From Eucalyptus grandis (Eukaryota > Streptophyta > Magnoliopsida > Myrtales > Myrtaceae): DNA of 64,000 nucleotides. How positions within the stretch are numbered: position 1 is the stretch's first letter; each line of letters starts with the position of its first letter. The position numbers were made by a program, and so were the translations under genes. Below, one piece after another: positions 47,901 to 61,112 of the stretch. The notes under the pieces are model-generated. The model made no database searches, had not been told where the DNA came from, and saw nothing but the letters and a program-made list of their open reading frames with translations. The DNA is taken from the NCBI RefSeq assembly GCF_016545825.1, contig NC_052619.1:68210115-68274114 (forward strand), in the 5' to 3' direction.

Positions 47901-50900
47901 TGATAATGGAAGACAATCTTCCAAGTTCCAATAGCATCACACATCACCAAACCTTGGTGAGAATCTAATGCCCTGATTGGCAAAATATGGAAAGGCCCCT
48001 TCACAAGATCAACCTAAGGAGGGAGAGTTGCGGCCTAATACCTACTACACTGTTTAGTTTAAGTAATGCAATACCTATTAAACAGTTTAATTTCGTTAAT
48101 GAGATATGTAATTAAGGGAAGAATAGCATTAGGATATCCAAAATACCCCTGAAATCATAATTGAAGGGAATATGATAATTATCACTTCGATAGTCAATAT
48201 TTATTGATGAAACTAATGCCCCATATAAATTACCAGATATATAATATACCATATCAAAATATTTACCTAACATTTAATAATCTATTTATGATTATAATAT
48301 TAAATTAAGTGCATAACATGAAATTATGCTAAATTAGATATTATATTTTAGTAATCATCACTTTAATCGCCAATCATCCAGATATTACAATCTAATATAT
48401 AATTTTTCATCTATCATTGAAAAATTAATTCATGATTATGATTTAAATTTATCATATAATACATTTTTACTTAGAAATAAATATTAATTGTCGCATAACT
48501 AATAGTATGATTGAAATAATAATTTTATCACAATTTGAGCATCAATTAATGTGATTTTAATTTATGAAAATTTAAATAAACATACCTAACAGGGAGCAGC
48601 TGCTATTATGCTGATTATCACATTATGCATCTTCAACATAATAAAATTATGCATTATCAAAGTAACGTAATTAATATTACATCAATCACAAAAATACTGC
48701 AAATGGATATAGTGATATCAATAATTATTTTGACGATAATTAATATCTATCATTCATAAAGTGAATGAGAAAAAAAGAGAGACAAAAGTATTTTATGATG
48801 TAATAGCTATTACATGGATCATGTGTAATAGCTATTACTGCAAGCAAATGCTATAGTGGGTAATCAACCAGTGATAGAACTGTAATGTAATAGTCATTAG
48901 TACAACCAAACGTGCTGTTTACTATGAATCTGCATCATGCTTAAGAACAAAGTCTTCAACCTTGTTCCAAACATGACTTGAGCAATTAGATGAGGCATCT
49001 ACCAAAGTCTAAGGATTGGGTGACTTAAAAGAAGGAACTTTAATTTGTATAAGTTATCTCTTCCAATGTACTTCTAATAACTCGAACACTTCTAACATCT
49101 CCATAGAGTCATAGTACTTCTTGATCCTATGCATGAGATTCCAAATGCAATGAATCGTCCACAGATGAAGCAAGTGACCAAAAAAAAAATGCAAAACACA
49201 TCTAATTCCAGGAGATACAATCAAATATCAGATGACAGAAGTGCAGGGTACCACTAATAGCAATCTAAACTGCTGAATTTGTCAAGTCATAGCTTTGTTG
49301 ACATCTGACTTACAGAGGAAGCCTCAATTCAGATTTCGCAAAGAAGATAACAAGATACAAAGGTGCTTAGTTGCTTGATTGTGGAAATTCTACAGGGAAA
49401 ATCACCTCTCAGATTGGATGCTCAGAAAGGAGATTCACCATTTTACAACAGATGGCTGAAAATGACCACTCTGAAGGCGATTGAAGACTGTCTCAGCCAA
49501 AATCAAAGGGACGACAAACTTAAAAAAAGAAAAATTGAGCATGCAAAAAGGTGCAAAGTACCTGATTGAATCGGCAATTGAAATTATTTTCAGGTTCATG
49601 CAATTAGGGTGCAAAAATACCTGATCAAATCAGCAATCGAAATTATCTTCAAGTTCTCTTTCAACGCAAATTGTCGAAGCTTTGGTAATCTGGCCATAGA
49701 ACCATCATCATCCACTATCTCACATAAAACTCCAACAGGCTCCAACCCAGCCAACATCGCCAGATCAAGAGAAGCTTCTGTATGCCCAGCTCTTTTGAGA
49801 ACCCCTCCTTCTCTATATTTCAGGGGGAAAACATGGCCCGGCCGATTAAAATCTTCAGGTTTCGAATCTTTTGATGCAAGAGACAATATAGTCCTGGCTC
49901 TATCATGAGCTGAGACACCAGTAGTTGTCCCGCGTTTTGCGTCCTTATATGAAAAGATGACCGACTCAGATCTCACAGTTAATCAAGTGATCCTCCATAA
50001 GAAACTACTGAGGTATTAGAAACTTCCAAACTTGTTTCTTTAGTCAACTACAATACCAAAAGCAAAAATCCAGCCTATAGTTAATGAATTTTTTTGTGCT
50101 AACGCCCTCCGCAGGACAATGCATTCTCTCATGGCAACTTCGATCTCCTTTCTAGCATGTATTTAACTTACAAAATTCTCTCAGAAGAACTAAGCTTTTG
50201 CCTACAAAACCATGTGCACAACTATGAGCAATTACATCATAGGTTCATGTCACAGTGCTCAATACAGATAGATTTTTGTAAAGCGGCTAAATCAGTTATT
50301 TAGAAAAGATGTCCAACATCATCCATTGATTTCTAATATGATATTGAGTAACTTGATAATAGCATTAAGTCAATAAGATTTATATTCCTAACCAATGCAT
50401 GATGATAAAACCTTTTGATGGCTTTAAAATTACTCACATCCCAAACAATAAAAGCAGAAGAATCACGTCATGGATGTCACAATTGCACACAGAAACAACC
50501 AAAACTGTTCCAGATAGTGCCAAAAAATAAGAGAAATCAAACATTAAATCACATGGTGAGTCATGCCATCTTGGGGACTCATCGTCTTCCAAAGCAATAG
50601 GCCATTCTATTTAAGCTTATCTGTCTGGGTAAAAAGCTCTTTATAAAAATTTCCGGATAAAAATATTAAAATGGCAATAGCCTTGACCTAACATACATGA
50701 AGATCCATACCACTGAAACAGTAAAAGCTGTGCAAAGCTTTTCCTGATTCTCCTTATGGGTGACCATCAAGGGAAGTTGCAGCCTCTCCAAGTCTTCTTC
50801 TCTCATGCTCACACATACGATTCCAGTGCCATACTTGACTATAAAGGCCATAGCTTCAGGCGTTACCAAAGATGCTGCCATTATTAAATCTCCCTCATTT

Positions 50901-52368
50901 TCTCTGTCTTCATCATCTACAACAATAACAAACTGCAAGAACACACAGAATTTAATATCCTAATCCCATTCCCATCTCAAAATAACAGATGAGGGGAAGA
51001 ACTTTGATTGGGGAGAACAACGACAAATGAATTGATTGGCAAGGAAGCTCCAACCTTGCCTTGACGAATGTCTTCAATTGCCTCCGGAATTGACGAAAAT
51101 CCTTCTGAAGGTACATCAAGGTCATACACATCTTCGTTAGGAAAAAACCCTTGAGTGTTAGGTGTTATTTCAGCAGCAAGCGTCCCAAACGCTACACCAT
51201 TGGAGTCAACACGAACCCTTTTGGGCAGTGCTTGTTCATCTATTACAACATTTTTCCTTGAGGCCGCCCCATTTTTATAGGAATAGGGTAAGAGATCATC
51301 CTCCCCAGAAAGTACCGCATATGTCGCCTTTCCGATACCCCTTAATCTACAGGGCTTGCTCGGAATCCTCAAGAACACGCCGGATTTGGAGAGGTATGAT
51401 GCGGAAGTACTCACTCCATGCTTACAACTATGTTGTCCAGAGAAAAGAAAGAATTAGTCATCCTCCTCATTCATCATAAAGTGTGCTTGGGATATCAAAA
51501 CTACCGACACATTGCAATTGAATTCCCAAAATTATACATTGTCTTCTTGAAAACAACTTAGGTTGCTAGTCAAAATACCCCACAGCATAGTCCATAAGAG
51601 GTTCATTCTCTTTATCACAAGTTGCAAAGCTTATAATATAAAGGGCACTCCTTAATGAACAAAAGAGGACAGTTTGCAGTTTCAAATACATTGCTTTTTC
51701 TCAGGTCCTCTGTATTTGGTGCTTCAGAATTCAAACGCTACGGCCGCTAGTTAACAATACACACTAGTTAAGAATTCTGTTTTTTAGTCAGGCATGCCTG
51801 AAATGAACCCGCAAACTGGCCGCAGGAACAAATCGTATCCTCACCACAAAAGCCAGAGTCCAGCACAAATTATCGGCGGAACCGTCTCTTCCTCTCCTTA
51901 TGGGATCAGCCCAATTCAATTTATAAGAGAAGCGAAACAATCAAGCCAAGAGCCACCATCTACACCTGATATTCATATCACTGAGAACGAGGAGAACCCA
52001 GCTGATCCCAGATCTCAACACCTCCCCCAGTTTTCACCACCCACAAAAAAATTAAATGAATCGAATGCTCTAAATACCAGAACTTTCAGAATTCCCATCG
52101 GAATCGGCGTCAACCCATCATCCGGAATTTCCCGACGCGAGCAAAGGACGTCGCTTTAAGAGCGGAGGACACAAGACACGATTCCGGGTCGCATAAAATA
52201 AAGAAACAGGGCAGGTAAGCACTACATGCCAACGGAAGCGAATTCTATAATCACCGCACTTTGCACGCTGGTTCACGATAGAGAGAGAAAAGAGAGAGAG
52301 AGAGAGAGAGCGTACTGGGAGCTCGAGAAGACGGAGGAAGAAGGGTGACGAAGGCCGAGGGAAGCCAT
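44909..52368 (-). CDS. RIBA1: bifunctional riboflavin biosynthesis protein RIBA, chloroplastic
   Basis: Seven minus-strand exons: 52368-52316, 51427-51055, 50932-50711, 49943-49621, 47806-47677, 45923-45627 and 45133-44909 (TGA), 540 residues. All junctions are GT-AG and in phase. Exon 1 gives only [17 protein letters not shown] plus a split codon, a Ser-rich start typical of a chloroplast transit peptide. Exons 3-4 carry 3,4-dihydroxy-2-butanone 4-phosphate synthase: [31 protein letters not shown] and RAGHTEAS. Exons 5-7 carry GTP cyclohydrolase II: zinc cysteines in [33 protein letters not shown] and [10 protein letters not shown]. The two halves make both precursors of lumazine, so this gene feeds FMN/FAD synthesis in plastids. 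Some plant paralogues (RIBA2, RIBA3) have lost one activity, but here both motif sets look intact. Assignment to RIBA1 rather than a paralogue is not settled. Introns are large and AT-rich; intron 4 holds a candidate inserted element. Confidence 0.92.
48035..48925. mobile_element. AT-rich element in RIBA intron 4
   Basis: The left part (ctgtttagtttaagtaatgc, then aatacctatt) resembles the inverted right part (CACGTTTGGTTGTACTAATG, then ACTATTACATT). The roughly 750 bases between are almost entirely A/T. The pattern suggests a non-autonomous DNA transposon, with diverged ends. Confidence 0.4.
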
Positions 52369-52493
52369 TATCCCCTGCCGAAGCGAGCGAGAGCTTGCGG
52401 ACGGTCGTGAAAATCACAGGTCGGATATAACAGTCTTCTAGCGCTATAACGAAATTATTTTCTCTGGAATCTCAAAATATATATATTTATAGA

Positions 52494-52519
52494 TATATAT
52501 ATATATATATATATATATG
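52494..52519. repeat. (AT)n microsatellite upstream of RIBA
   Basis: Thirteen AT dinucleotides about 125 bases upstream of the RIBA start codon; a shorter AT stretch lies just before it (52477-52485). A (GA)n run also lies in RIBA intron 1 (about 52290-52310). Confidence 0.95.
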
Positions 52520-54283
52520 TTCTCGGTTTCGAATAATTCGAATAATAAATAGCAAGGCAGTGGTGTCGGTTTTCCTTTGCAAAATAGCAGGAGAGAAATT
52601 GGTTCATATGAAAGTACAGTTCTTTCTTGTTTTATCCTAGCGTTGTCAATAGAAATTGAATTTTTTTAAAGTTGAAATTAAATTCCATTAAATTCGTACG
52701 TTGATTATTTAATATTTTTGGTGTTTGGAGCGATTGTCATTAATTGAACGTCGTAATTCGTGATATCCGATATATCAAGTTTATCGTTCAAGTCAAAGCA
52801 TTTGAGTATGTACGTGCAACGTGCTTTAAAAAAAACAAGTAGCAAAATGCATAAGTACTTCATACAAAACATGATGAGGAGTGATCGTTGGGACAAATGG
52901 GCTAAGACAAAGAGCGATTTCTTTTAGATTTCTAGGATGGCGAAAGAGATAAGAACAAATCAAATTATGCACTAAACAAAAGAGAGTGCTCCTAAATAGT
53001 CATGTAAAACTAAAACTAACTCACAAAATAAGCCTTTTAACATGACAATAACGTTCTATATTGGGACTTCGATGCAAACATGTTTAGATAAAAGCACAAC
53101 TAAATTAATGACCTCCTTGAGAAGTTACCTACCGTATGCTAGAGGACAAAAATAATGAGGTTTGGCATGGGATACATCAAAGCATACAGTATATCGAGTA
53201 ACTTAATCCACAAATGTAATTTTATAATATCAGACTGGGACACTCTCCAGTGGGTGAGTGATTCGGGAACAAATCATACGGAAGCTTGTAGACTTATAAC
53301 AACAAAGTCCGATCAATGAAGATGGGGAGTGAACGTTAGGGCAAACAAGCTTGGATAAGGAGGGGCTCAAGGTAGACTTTTGGGAAGACGAGAAAGGTTA
53401 AGATTGTACCAAAGTATGCACCGAATAAGGAAAAAACGCTACAAAATTTAAAAGTGCTACTGGACAAAATGGCATCATTTTAGAATCGGAATTTTGATAT
53501 TTTGATGTCCAACGTACTCAAGTGAGAGCACTGTCAAGATAGATAAGCTCCAAAGAAAGTATGAAACTCGATAGTGACTAGTCAAAATGGACAATACTAG
53601 AAGTGAGTTAACCCAAATACCTTGCGGCCAAGGTTCTCACTGCCATGTCCAATTTGTCATCCCCTAATTGCCATTGCGGTGGATTGTCGTCCAGGGACCA
53701 CAAGGCACATGTAGTCTTGTGCCAACTATCTTTCCCTAACTCTAATCGCCGATTGTGACTATTCAACAACTGGCAACTCTCTTTATGATAAGCCAATCGT
53801 TGCTTCCCAATGTCATTTTTTTATATAATAATTTGGTCAGATTTGCTGCATATTGGGTTGATCAGGAGCATAATTGATCACATATTGACGTCGTCTCATG
53901 GCTTTGAAATTTTGAGAAACTCTTCTTATTCACCCCTTGTCCATGCTGAATTCTCATGATCCATCACAAGAGGGAAACAAAAACATTACCATATCGCATC
54001 ATATTCAATTCTAATTTGCATCCTATAACCGGAATGCCGCGTGCAATAAGGAACTGCATACTACTCGAATTTTCGCTCCGTGCCCAAACCCCTCTCTCTC
54101 ACTAGCTCGATCTTATTCTCGTCGTGTCGAGTCATGTCATGCCGGGTTGAAGTGATTCGTGCAATCATGTGCCCGAGAGTTTGTTTCACTTCACAAGCAC
54201 GTAAAGCTAGGGAGTTGTCGCCCTACATTTTTTTTATCGATCTCTAATCTGCAGTCCCATCCAACGAGAGAAGTTCGTATCCA
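52520..54283. other. intergenic between RIBA and HD-Zip genes
   Basis: AT-rich, no recognised gene. Two diverged direct copies lie at about 52872-52990 (gatgaggagtgatcgttggg…) and 53317-53430 (gatggggagtgaacgttagg…), spaced about 445 bases. They share GG(A/G)(C/A)AAA, GATTTCT/GGTAGACT-type and TATGCAC(C/T)(G/A)AA stretches. Confidence 0.5.
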
Positions 54284-56482
54284 TCAGTTCCACTGATCGG
54301 GGCAGTACCAATGCAGCGTCGGAGCCTGCTCGTCGGAGAAGAAGTTGCAGTCCTCCTCGCCGCCGAGGAAATTGTGCTCCTCCATCTTCACGTACGGACT
54401 GTGGTGGTGGTGGTGGTGAGGAGGCTGAGGCTGAGGCTGGTACGCTCGCTGGAACTGGAAGCTGAAGCACCCGCCGAAGGAAGCCGGTGGCGGCGGCGGT
54501 GGGGAGGCCGAAGAGGACGATGACCCCATGAATTTCAAGAAGCCGCCGTGGCTCTGGACGGCGGGGTTCGGGCTGCTGCTGCTGGTCGCCGCGTTCTCTT
54601 CGTTCACAATTGCACTCGAGTCGCTGTCGGACGACCCGTCCTTGAGCCCGCCATTGTTGAAGCTCAGCTCGCGAGGCGGGGCGGTGATCGGAGGGGGAGG
54701 AGAGCGTTTGGTGTCGTCGTCACCGTCGTCTGCGGCCCGGATCTTGTCCGACACGTCGTGGCCGGGGATGATGACCTCTTCTTTGACGGAGAGATTGCTC
54801 TCGGGGTTGTCGTCTTCTTCCCGGAGTTTCGATTTCAGCTCTTTTATCTGCGGCAAAAATCGATTCACAAAATTAAGTAAACGAATCGGATGACAGATTA
54901 TCAAATGACAATTACGGAATCATATTCAACCAAAAAAAAAATCATGAAAATTGAATAACGCATTTTAAAGATCATATTAGTGATCAAAACAAATACACGA
55001 GCATTGGATTATTTATGTATATGTTAATTATGTGGTTTCGAGTGATATATTTACGGAATCCAATTCCTTTACTTTCAAAACTACACTACAGATCAATTAC
55101 GGAAATTACACAAACTAGAGACATTTCCTAAAGATGTCACGACATTTATTGTGACCTAATACAAATCGTTCAGACTCTACTTTGGTCACCATATTATTTC
55201 TCGATTCACAGTATCTTTTCATTTAAATCCACGGTAAAAAGAAGCCTACATCAAAAACCTAAGTTATTCTAATTCAATTTCTAATATTTATCATCCTAGG
55301 GGCAGGACAAGATAATCATGTGACGAACAATTCACCGTACCATGATAAATAATTTCACCGATCTACGACCGCAGTCCATATATGACGTCATCACATCACT
55401 CGCATTTGACCCGTGCGCAGTGTTCGGTCGTGTGTTGTGTTTTTTTTCTTACCTCCTTGTGAAGGGCCTCGTTGTCGTGCTTGAGGGCGTCGTAGCTGAG
55501 CTTGAGCGCCTCGTAGCTGGACTTGAGCACGCCGTAGTCCCGCTCCAGCTGCTTCGTCTTCCACCGCGCGCGGCGGTTCTGGAACCACACGGCCACCTGG
55601 CGCGGCTGCAGCCCCAGCTCCTGGGCCAGCTTCACCTTCCGCTCCGGCTCGAGCTTGTTCTCCACCTCGAAGTTCTTCTCCAGGGCCTTGACCTGGTCGA
55701 TGCTCAGCCGCCGCTTCTTCTCGCCGCAGACGTGCCCCCCGCCGCCGGCGGACTGGTCCTCCACGCAGCCTTCCTCGTCGAGGCCCAGCTCCAGCATGGA
55801 CTGCAGGTCCCTGCTGTGGTAGATGGGGTTGCCGTTTCTCGGACTGTGCTGCAATTCCTCTGGATCGAGATAGAACACAGAAAAAGATTGGTGGGTTAGG
55901 CTCGAGATCGAAACCCAGAAATGAATTGGCAAGCACGTTGGAAATTGGATCGGAACTGTTCTTTCTTCTTGCTTCTTTTTTTTGGGTCAGGAAAGGAGGG
56001 AGAAAATGCTGGTTTTTGGGACTGTGCGGCAGTTCCCCCGAATCAGTTCAAATCAAGAGAATAAGCTGAGATTGAAAAAACCCAGAAAAGGAGGGGCGTG
56101 AAGTTCTTGGAATTGAATCAAAATTGGTCTTTTTCTCGCTTCCTTTTTTGTTGTTCTCTTGTCTGAAAAGAAAAGAAAAAGGACAGAAATTCTGGTTTTC
56201 GATGGAATAATTGATATTCCGCGAGAGATCGATGCAGTTGAAAAGGTGCATGTATGAGGAGGACCAGGAGAGCATGTGTCACATGGGTCTCTCGCTTTAT
56301 GCAAAACTAAGCATTGCTAGTGCTTGTGAATCTTGTGAAAAGAAAGGCAAGTTCCAAAGAAGACAACAAGGAAAGAAGCAAAGAAAGGAAGGATTTTTAA
56401 TTTAATTTTAAGAAGTTGAACCTGAAGGTGGGCAGATGGACATCAAAGCACCCAACGAATCTGAGCTGCCAAGTCTCTTCAT
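54284..56482 (-). CDS. ATHB6: class I HD-Zip transcription factor (ATHB6/5/16 type)
   Basis: Three minus-strand exons, 56482-56422, 55859-55453 and 54847-54284 (TGA), join in phase to 343 residues. Exon 1 reads [20 protein letters not shown], the family's N-terminus, which fixes the start even though it is only 20 codons. The homeodomain spans about 67-122, with [16 protein letters not shown] in helix 3, followed at once by a leucine zipper (about 123-165). The tail has SVKEE acidic patches, a serine-rich run, a proline-rich run, a six-histidine stretch and the conserved end [19 protein letters not shown]. Class I HD-Zip proteins bind pseudopalindromic CAATNATTG sites as dimers in the nucleus; ATHB6 relatives act in abscisic-acid and drought responses. 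No frame is broken. The leader upstream is long and purine/pyrimidine-biased. Confidence 0.93.
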
Positions 56483-56611
56483 GTCTGGAAAAAGCGGGAC
56501 TGTGACTTCTCTCGAACAGAGAAGGATCTTAATGTTTTAGATCAAGTAAGATCAAGCTTGCTCTTTTTACTATTTACTCTTTTTCGCGTTTTCTAAGGGG
56601 ATGGTTTCTCT

Positions 56612-56642
56612 TTCTTCTTCTTCTTCTTCTTCTTCTTCTTCT
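56612..56642. repeat. (TTC)n microsatellite
   Basis: About ten TTC trinucleotides in the presumptive leader of the HD-Zip gene. Confidence 0.95.
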
Positions 56643-57301
56643 CGGTTCGGCGCGCACTTTCAGTGCGAGTTCATGACACTCGAGAGAGCAAAAAGGTTTT
56701 CTTTTGGCGTCTTACTTAAAAGCAGCCATGGAAGCAGAGCGCCCGCGCCCGAAACGAGACCACCTCGTGCAGCCCTGCACGCGAACGCACAGCCGCTCCT
56801 CTCTCCTCTCCTCTCCCTCTCCCTCAGCTCCCCCCCTCGCCAACCCATCAAAGCCAGAGACGATGACGATGGTGATGAAGAAAGAGGAGGAGAATGCATG
56901 AGCATGGCCCAAGAAAATTCATGCACAGAGGGTGAAGAAAGAATAATACTCTCACAAGCAAAAGACCCACCCAAACCCAAACCCACAAACCCAAACCCAA
57001 CCCAGAAGAGATGTCACCAATCACCAATCACCAATCAAAAGCTTGCACTGAATTTATGCTCTCTCTCTCTCTCTCCCTCTAGATCATCATCATTACCCAA
57101 TCAATTGTGGATCAAGTTTTTCAACACTACGCAGTCTGCTGTTTCTGTAATAATGGTGGGAAGGAGGAGAGAGAATGTGTGTGCGCGCAGGGGAGAGAGG
57201 AAAACCAGAGACTGGTTTTTGGGGGAGAGTGAGAGGAGGGGATTGGGAGAGATCGGAGAAGCAATATCACTGGCCAGCTGGTGGTCATGCGCTTTCTCTC
57301 T

Positions 57302-57312
57302 CTTTAAATAAA
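57302..57312 (-). promoter_or_regulatory. TATA-like element of HD-Zip gene
   Basis: The minus strand reads TTTATTTAAAG followed by a GAGAGAGA leader, about 820 bases before the start codon. It is the best TATA-like candidate; transcription start is inferred only. Confidence 0.4.
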
Positions 57313-57549
57313 CCAGCTCGGAGCCGGGCACCGGGGTTAAAATCTGACCAGGGTTAAGTGCCCTCGGGTGGGCATTTGCAGCGAAATGAAATGAACCCAA
57401 AATGCGAGCCAAATGCAAACTCTCTATCAACCGGATGTAGCCGGTCGTACCGCCCTCGGGACAGATATTTTGGGGGTGGTGAGGATATACGAAGCCGATC
57501 GTATAAAAAAATAAAAATTCCTAAAAAAGTCTGAAATGTTACCATTTTT

Positions 57550-59040
57550 TCAATTAAAGATTCGAAATCAATATTATTTTAAATAAGAGCTCAAAGTGAT
57601 CAAATCGTCTCAAATAAAAGTATGAAATGACTAAGTAGTCTTAAATAATGGCACTAGACCAACTGATTACTATTTCAGTTATTAGAAAAAGAGTATTTTG
57701 ATCGAAAAATTTATAACTTACTTTTCTTTATTTTTTTTGAATTTTTTCCTTCTTTTTTTTTCTCTCTTTCCTTCCCTGGCCATCATCATCAATGGCTTGC
57801 GAGGTTGCTCACTTTAGGCGAGGGCATTCCTCGCTAGATCTAGCGACAGCAACCCTCGCCCTCGCTTGGGCTAACGAGGGTCACCCTAATTGATGTCAAG
57901 TAACGATTGCCCCCGTTGGTGTCAAGCAACAGTCGCCCTCACCTAAGTTTGGTGACCTCTGCCATGACTAGCAAAGGGAATGGGGAAAAAGAAAAAATAA
58001 ATGAAAGAAAAAAAAAGTAAAAATATTTAAAAAGTAAAAGACGAAAGTGCTATTTGATTTAAGAGATTATGCTCTTTATTGAAAATGATATAACCAATTC
58101 ATGTACTTATTTGAAATAAGTTTCATTTTGAACCCTTATTTAAGATGATTTACCACTTTAAATCCTTATTTGAAATAAAGTCCATTTCGAGCCTTTATTT
58201 GATAAAACGAATGCATTTTATGTCCTTATTTAGAATTTTCTACAAAAAAAATGAAAAATTCCAAGCAAAAGTTTGCAGTATTCTTATTTTCTCAAAAAAA
58301 AACCAAAAGTAATCATTACTATTTCAAATAATGGCTTAATCTCGTTTGTTGATAAAATACTCTAACCGATCATGGGCATTTTCCTCCATAGACAATTTTA
58401 ACCTAAATTTTAATTAAATTAGATTAAAAATCATAAAAGGTATTTTTTATATTAAAAAAAAATACAAGCGAGAGGCCCAACGCTGCTCAATCTCTGATGA
58501 GGTGGTGGCGATGGACTAGTAGGGTCGTTGTTGACCCTCGCTAGAAACGAGAGAGGGTAGCGACCCTATCTTAAATCTAAGCAAAGGTCGACTACCCTCA
58601 CTTTTGGTTGACAAGGCTTGCTGATCCTTGCCAAGGCACTGGCGACCTTGCTAGCCATCGTCATCACCTCACTAATGATGGGGCGGTGGCCACAAGTGGA
58701 GGGCTTAAGTGTTTCCTTTTCTTTTTTTTTGAAGTTTTAGGTTTTTTTTGGTTGCTTATTATGGGAAAAAAATTAAAAATTAAAAAGACAAAAATACCCT
58801 TAATCAACCAATGAAGTCAGGCCCTTCTTTAAATCCGATATTACAACTTTAGGCTTTTATTTGAAATAAGATTTACTTCAGACCCTTACTTAAAATAAGA
58901 TCAACTCCATACTTTTATTTGAGAAAATAATGGCATTTTTAACCCTTATTTGGAATAATATTTACTTATGACTTTTATTTGAGAAAATGAAAGTATTTTA
59001 GGCCCTCATTTGAAATTTTCTCTATAAAAATAGAGGAAAA
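57550..59040. mobile_element. two adjacent AT-armed elements with GC-rich cores
   Basis: Two GC-rich cores (about 57775-57970 and 58480-58700) contain GCGAGGG/CCCTCGC motifs in both orientations. Arms on both sides repeat a degenerate unit around CC(C)TTATTTGAAATAA, for example at about 58070-58240 and 58850-59020, and inverted at about 57570-57650. This looks like two related copies side by side, or one nested in another. No transposase or long frame is present. Confidence 0.5.
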
Positions 59041-61077
59041 TTGCATAAAACTCTAACTTTGTTTATTTAATGAAAAATAAATAATTAGAAAATATATTCC
59101 TAAAAATGATCACTTATACGACTTAAAATAATTAACCAGTGAAAATTGTTTTCATTACCGACAACAATTTATATATAAATATTTTCACGGATGATAAAAA
59201 TATTTTTCGTTTATTTATTTTTGTAAGGGATATAAATCATTGTTTTAGAAAAATATTTTCTAAATTATACATTTTTCGTGAAATAAATGAAATCTCCATG
59301 AAATTTGAGAGTAGTATGTTTTTCGAAATTTTGAGTTGTTACGTAATACCTCACAAATTTTAATTTTATTGTAGCCGTTAACCCTAAAATATATTTTTTC
59401 CTTTAGGATGTCCAACGTACATGATATTTAAGGAACAAAATCGTAGGTCTATATTTTCATCTCTTTCGTTGAAGGAAATTTCTCTTTTACCTTAATTACT
59501 GTAAAAAAAAATCACATTGGAAAACAGGAGAGAAAACTAAAATTAACCAAAATATTATATAGGAAAAATAAATATTAATGATGATTTTAAAAATTAAAAT
59601 TTTTAAAAAATTTATGAAACTCATTAAACACTTTAATAAAAAGAAACCCAATTAAGGGGAAAAAAGAGTTTTTAATAGCAAAAATGTCAAATACTCATTA
59701 TTTTTTTAGATGTGAATTAATAAAAAAAAAAATGAATGATTGGTAAAAAAATTATTTAATAAAATCACCATAGCTTTTGATTAATCATTTCCTTTTATAA
59801 ATACTTGGAATATTTTTGTTTTCTCTATTTTTTTTTTTTTCAATGGAAATCAAAGGTAAAAGATAGATTCTATAAAAATAATAATATGAAAATCACATAT
59901 TTGCTTCTTAAAAGTGATGTGTATTACACACGCCAACAGAAAATATAACGGAAGGCTAACGACTGTAATACAATAAAGTTTAGAGTTCAAACAAGTTTTG
60001 TGTAATTTCCTCTCAAAGTGAGCTGTAAATTGTTATTGGACAAATCTTCATTCAATCAAATCTCTCGTTAGTTTATTTCAAGTTTAGACATCGGAACACG
60101 AAAATCCAGCTGATTATTAATATAAATACATTCTCAAGATTGCTTGGGAAAATTGTTTGGTCAAAACGCGTAGAAACTGACGCAGACATCGCCTTACCAT
60201 TATACCCAAAGTTAATATAAACATAAGTAACATTGCTATCTATAATTCAAAAACTAGAATAAGGAAACTTGTTCAACCAAGCAAGAGAAAATTGAAAATA
60301 GACAAAAATCATCTAGCTTTGACTCTCAATGAGGCATGTTGAGATTAGCTTACAAATTCAATTTCTAAGAAATGTAGTAAGTTAGAAGGGACAGTCAATA
60401 GAAAATTACCAATTTAGTTAAGTATTTGTAATGGAACTATCCCGACAAACTTACCACATCTAGGAGATATTATTATCTATATTTTGTAATTATTTTAAGG
60501 TGCTTGATTTGACATGGATGTAGGATTTCAAATAAGCAAAGGAAATGTTTAAAGTGAAATAAAAACACAAACCGATCTTTTATACCTCCACATCAATCCA
60601 GTTAGACCTATACTTTTACTGTGAAGTCCATATTATGCTCACAATAACTCGAAACTATATACCCAACCCAATTAAAATCAAGGGGTTGGTCGAGTGATGG
60701 GACAACTAAAATATTACGAGTTTCAAAGAAACACGAGGCCTCGAGTCCCGCTCGCACGTGGCGTGCGGCAACATGGAATGTGACGATAAAGAAATCCGCA
60801 CCCACCAAATCATCTGACGTCGGTGTTTAAAAACGATCCGTCATCAACGGGAAATATTCATTGAAATTATCGCTCCGTAGATTTCTTTAAAAAAAATAAT
60901 AATTAAGGTACGGACGGTTTGCGGAGCAAGAAGGGATATGCAAAAATTAATGTGATTATTAATAATAGCCTTGATTTTCGACAAAACATTCCCATGAAAA
61001 ATGTGAATATGCTCTCGCCTGAGCATATACCAAAGCACCTCAGCAGTCGGCAGACAGACATTTTCCTCGTCCCTTAG
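59041..61077. other. AT-rich intergenic region
   Basis: Very AT-rich with homopolymer runs and no recognised gene. Short minus frames at 60600-61140 are unremarkable. Confidence 0.55.
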
Positions 61078-61112
61078 TCGGCGCGGCTCGGCTCGGCTCG
61101 GCTCGGCTCGAG
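61078..61112. repeat. GGCTC pentanucleotide repeat
   Basis: Six or so GGCTC units in tandem (61081 onward), ending in GAGCCGGGC, in an otherwise AT-rich area. Confidence 0.9.

Larger units (their letters stand above)
56483..57549 (-). promoter_or_regulatory. HD-Zip leader and promoter region
   Basis: Between the HD-Zip start codon and a TATA-like element at 57302-57312 lies about 800 bases of CT/GA-rich DNA, including the (TTC)n run. This probably holds the 5' UTR. Short upstream frames exist but none is conserved-looking enough to call a regulatory upstream ORF. Confidence 0.4.

Noticed and set aside
51428..52600. FMN riboswitch upstream of RIBA
   Set aside because: I saw no RFN-element pattern, and plant RIBA genes are not known to use one.
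55342..55936. Long plus-strand frame and a second minus frame over the HD-Zip exon
   Set aside because: Both are shadows of the homeodomain exon caused by its biased GC-rich codons.
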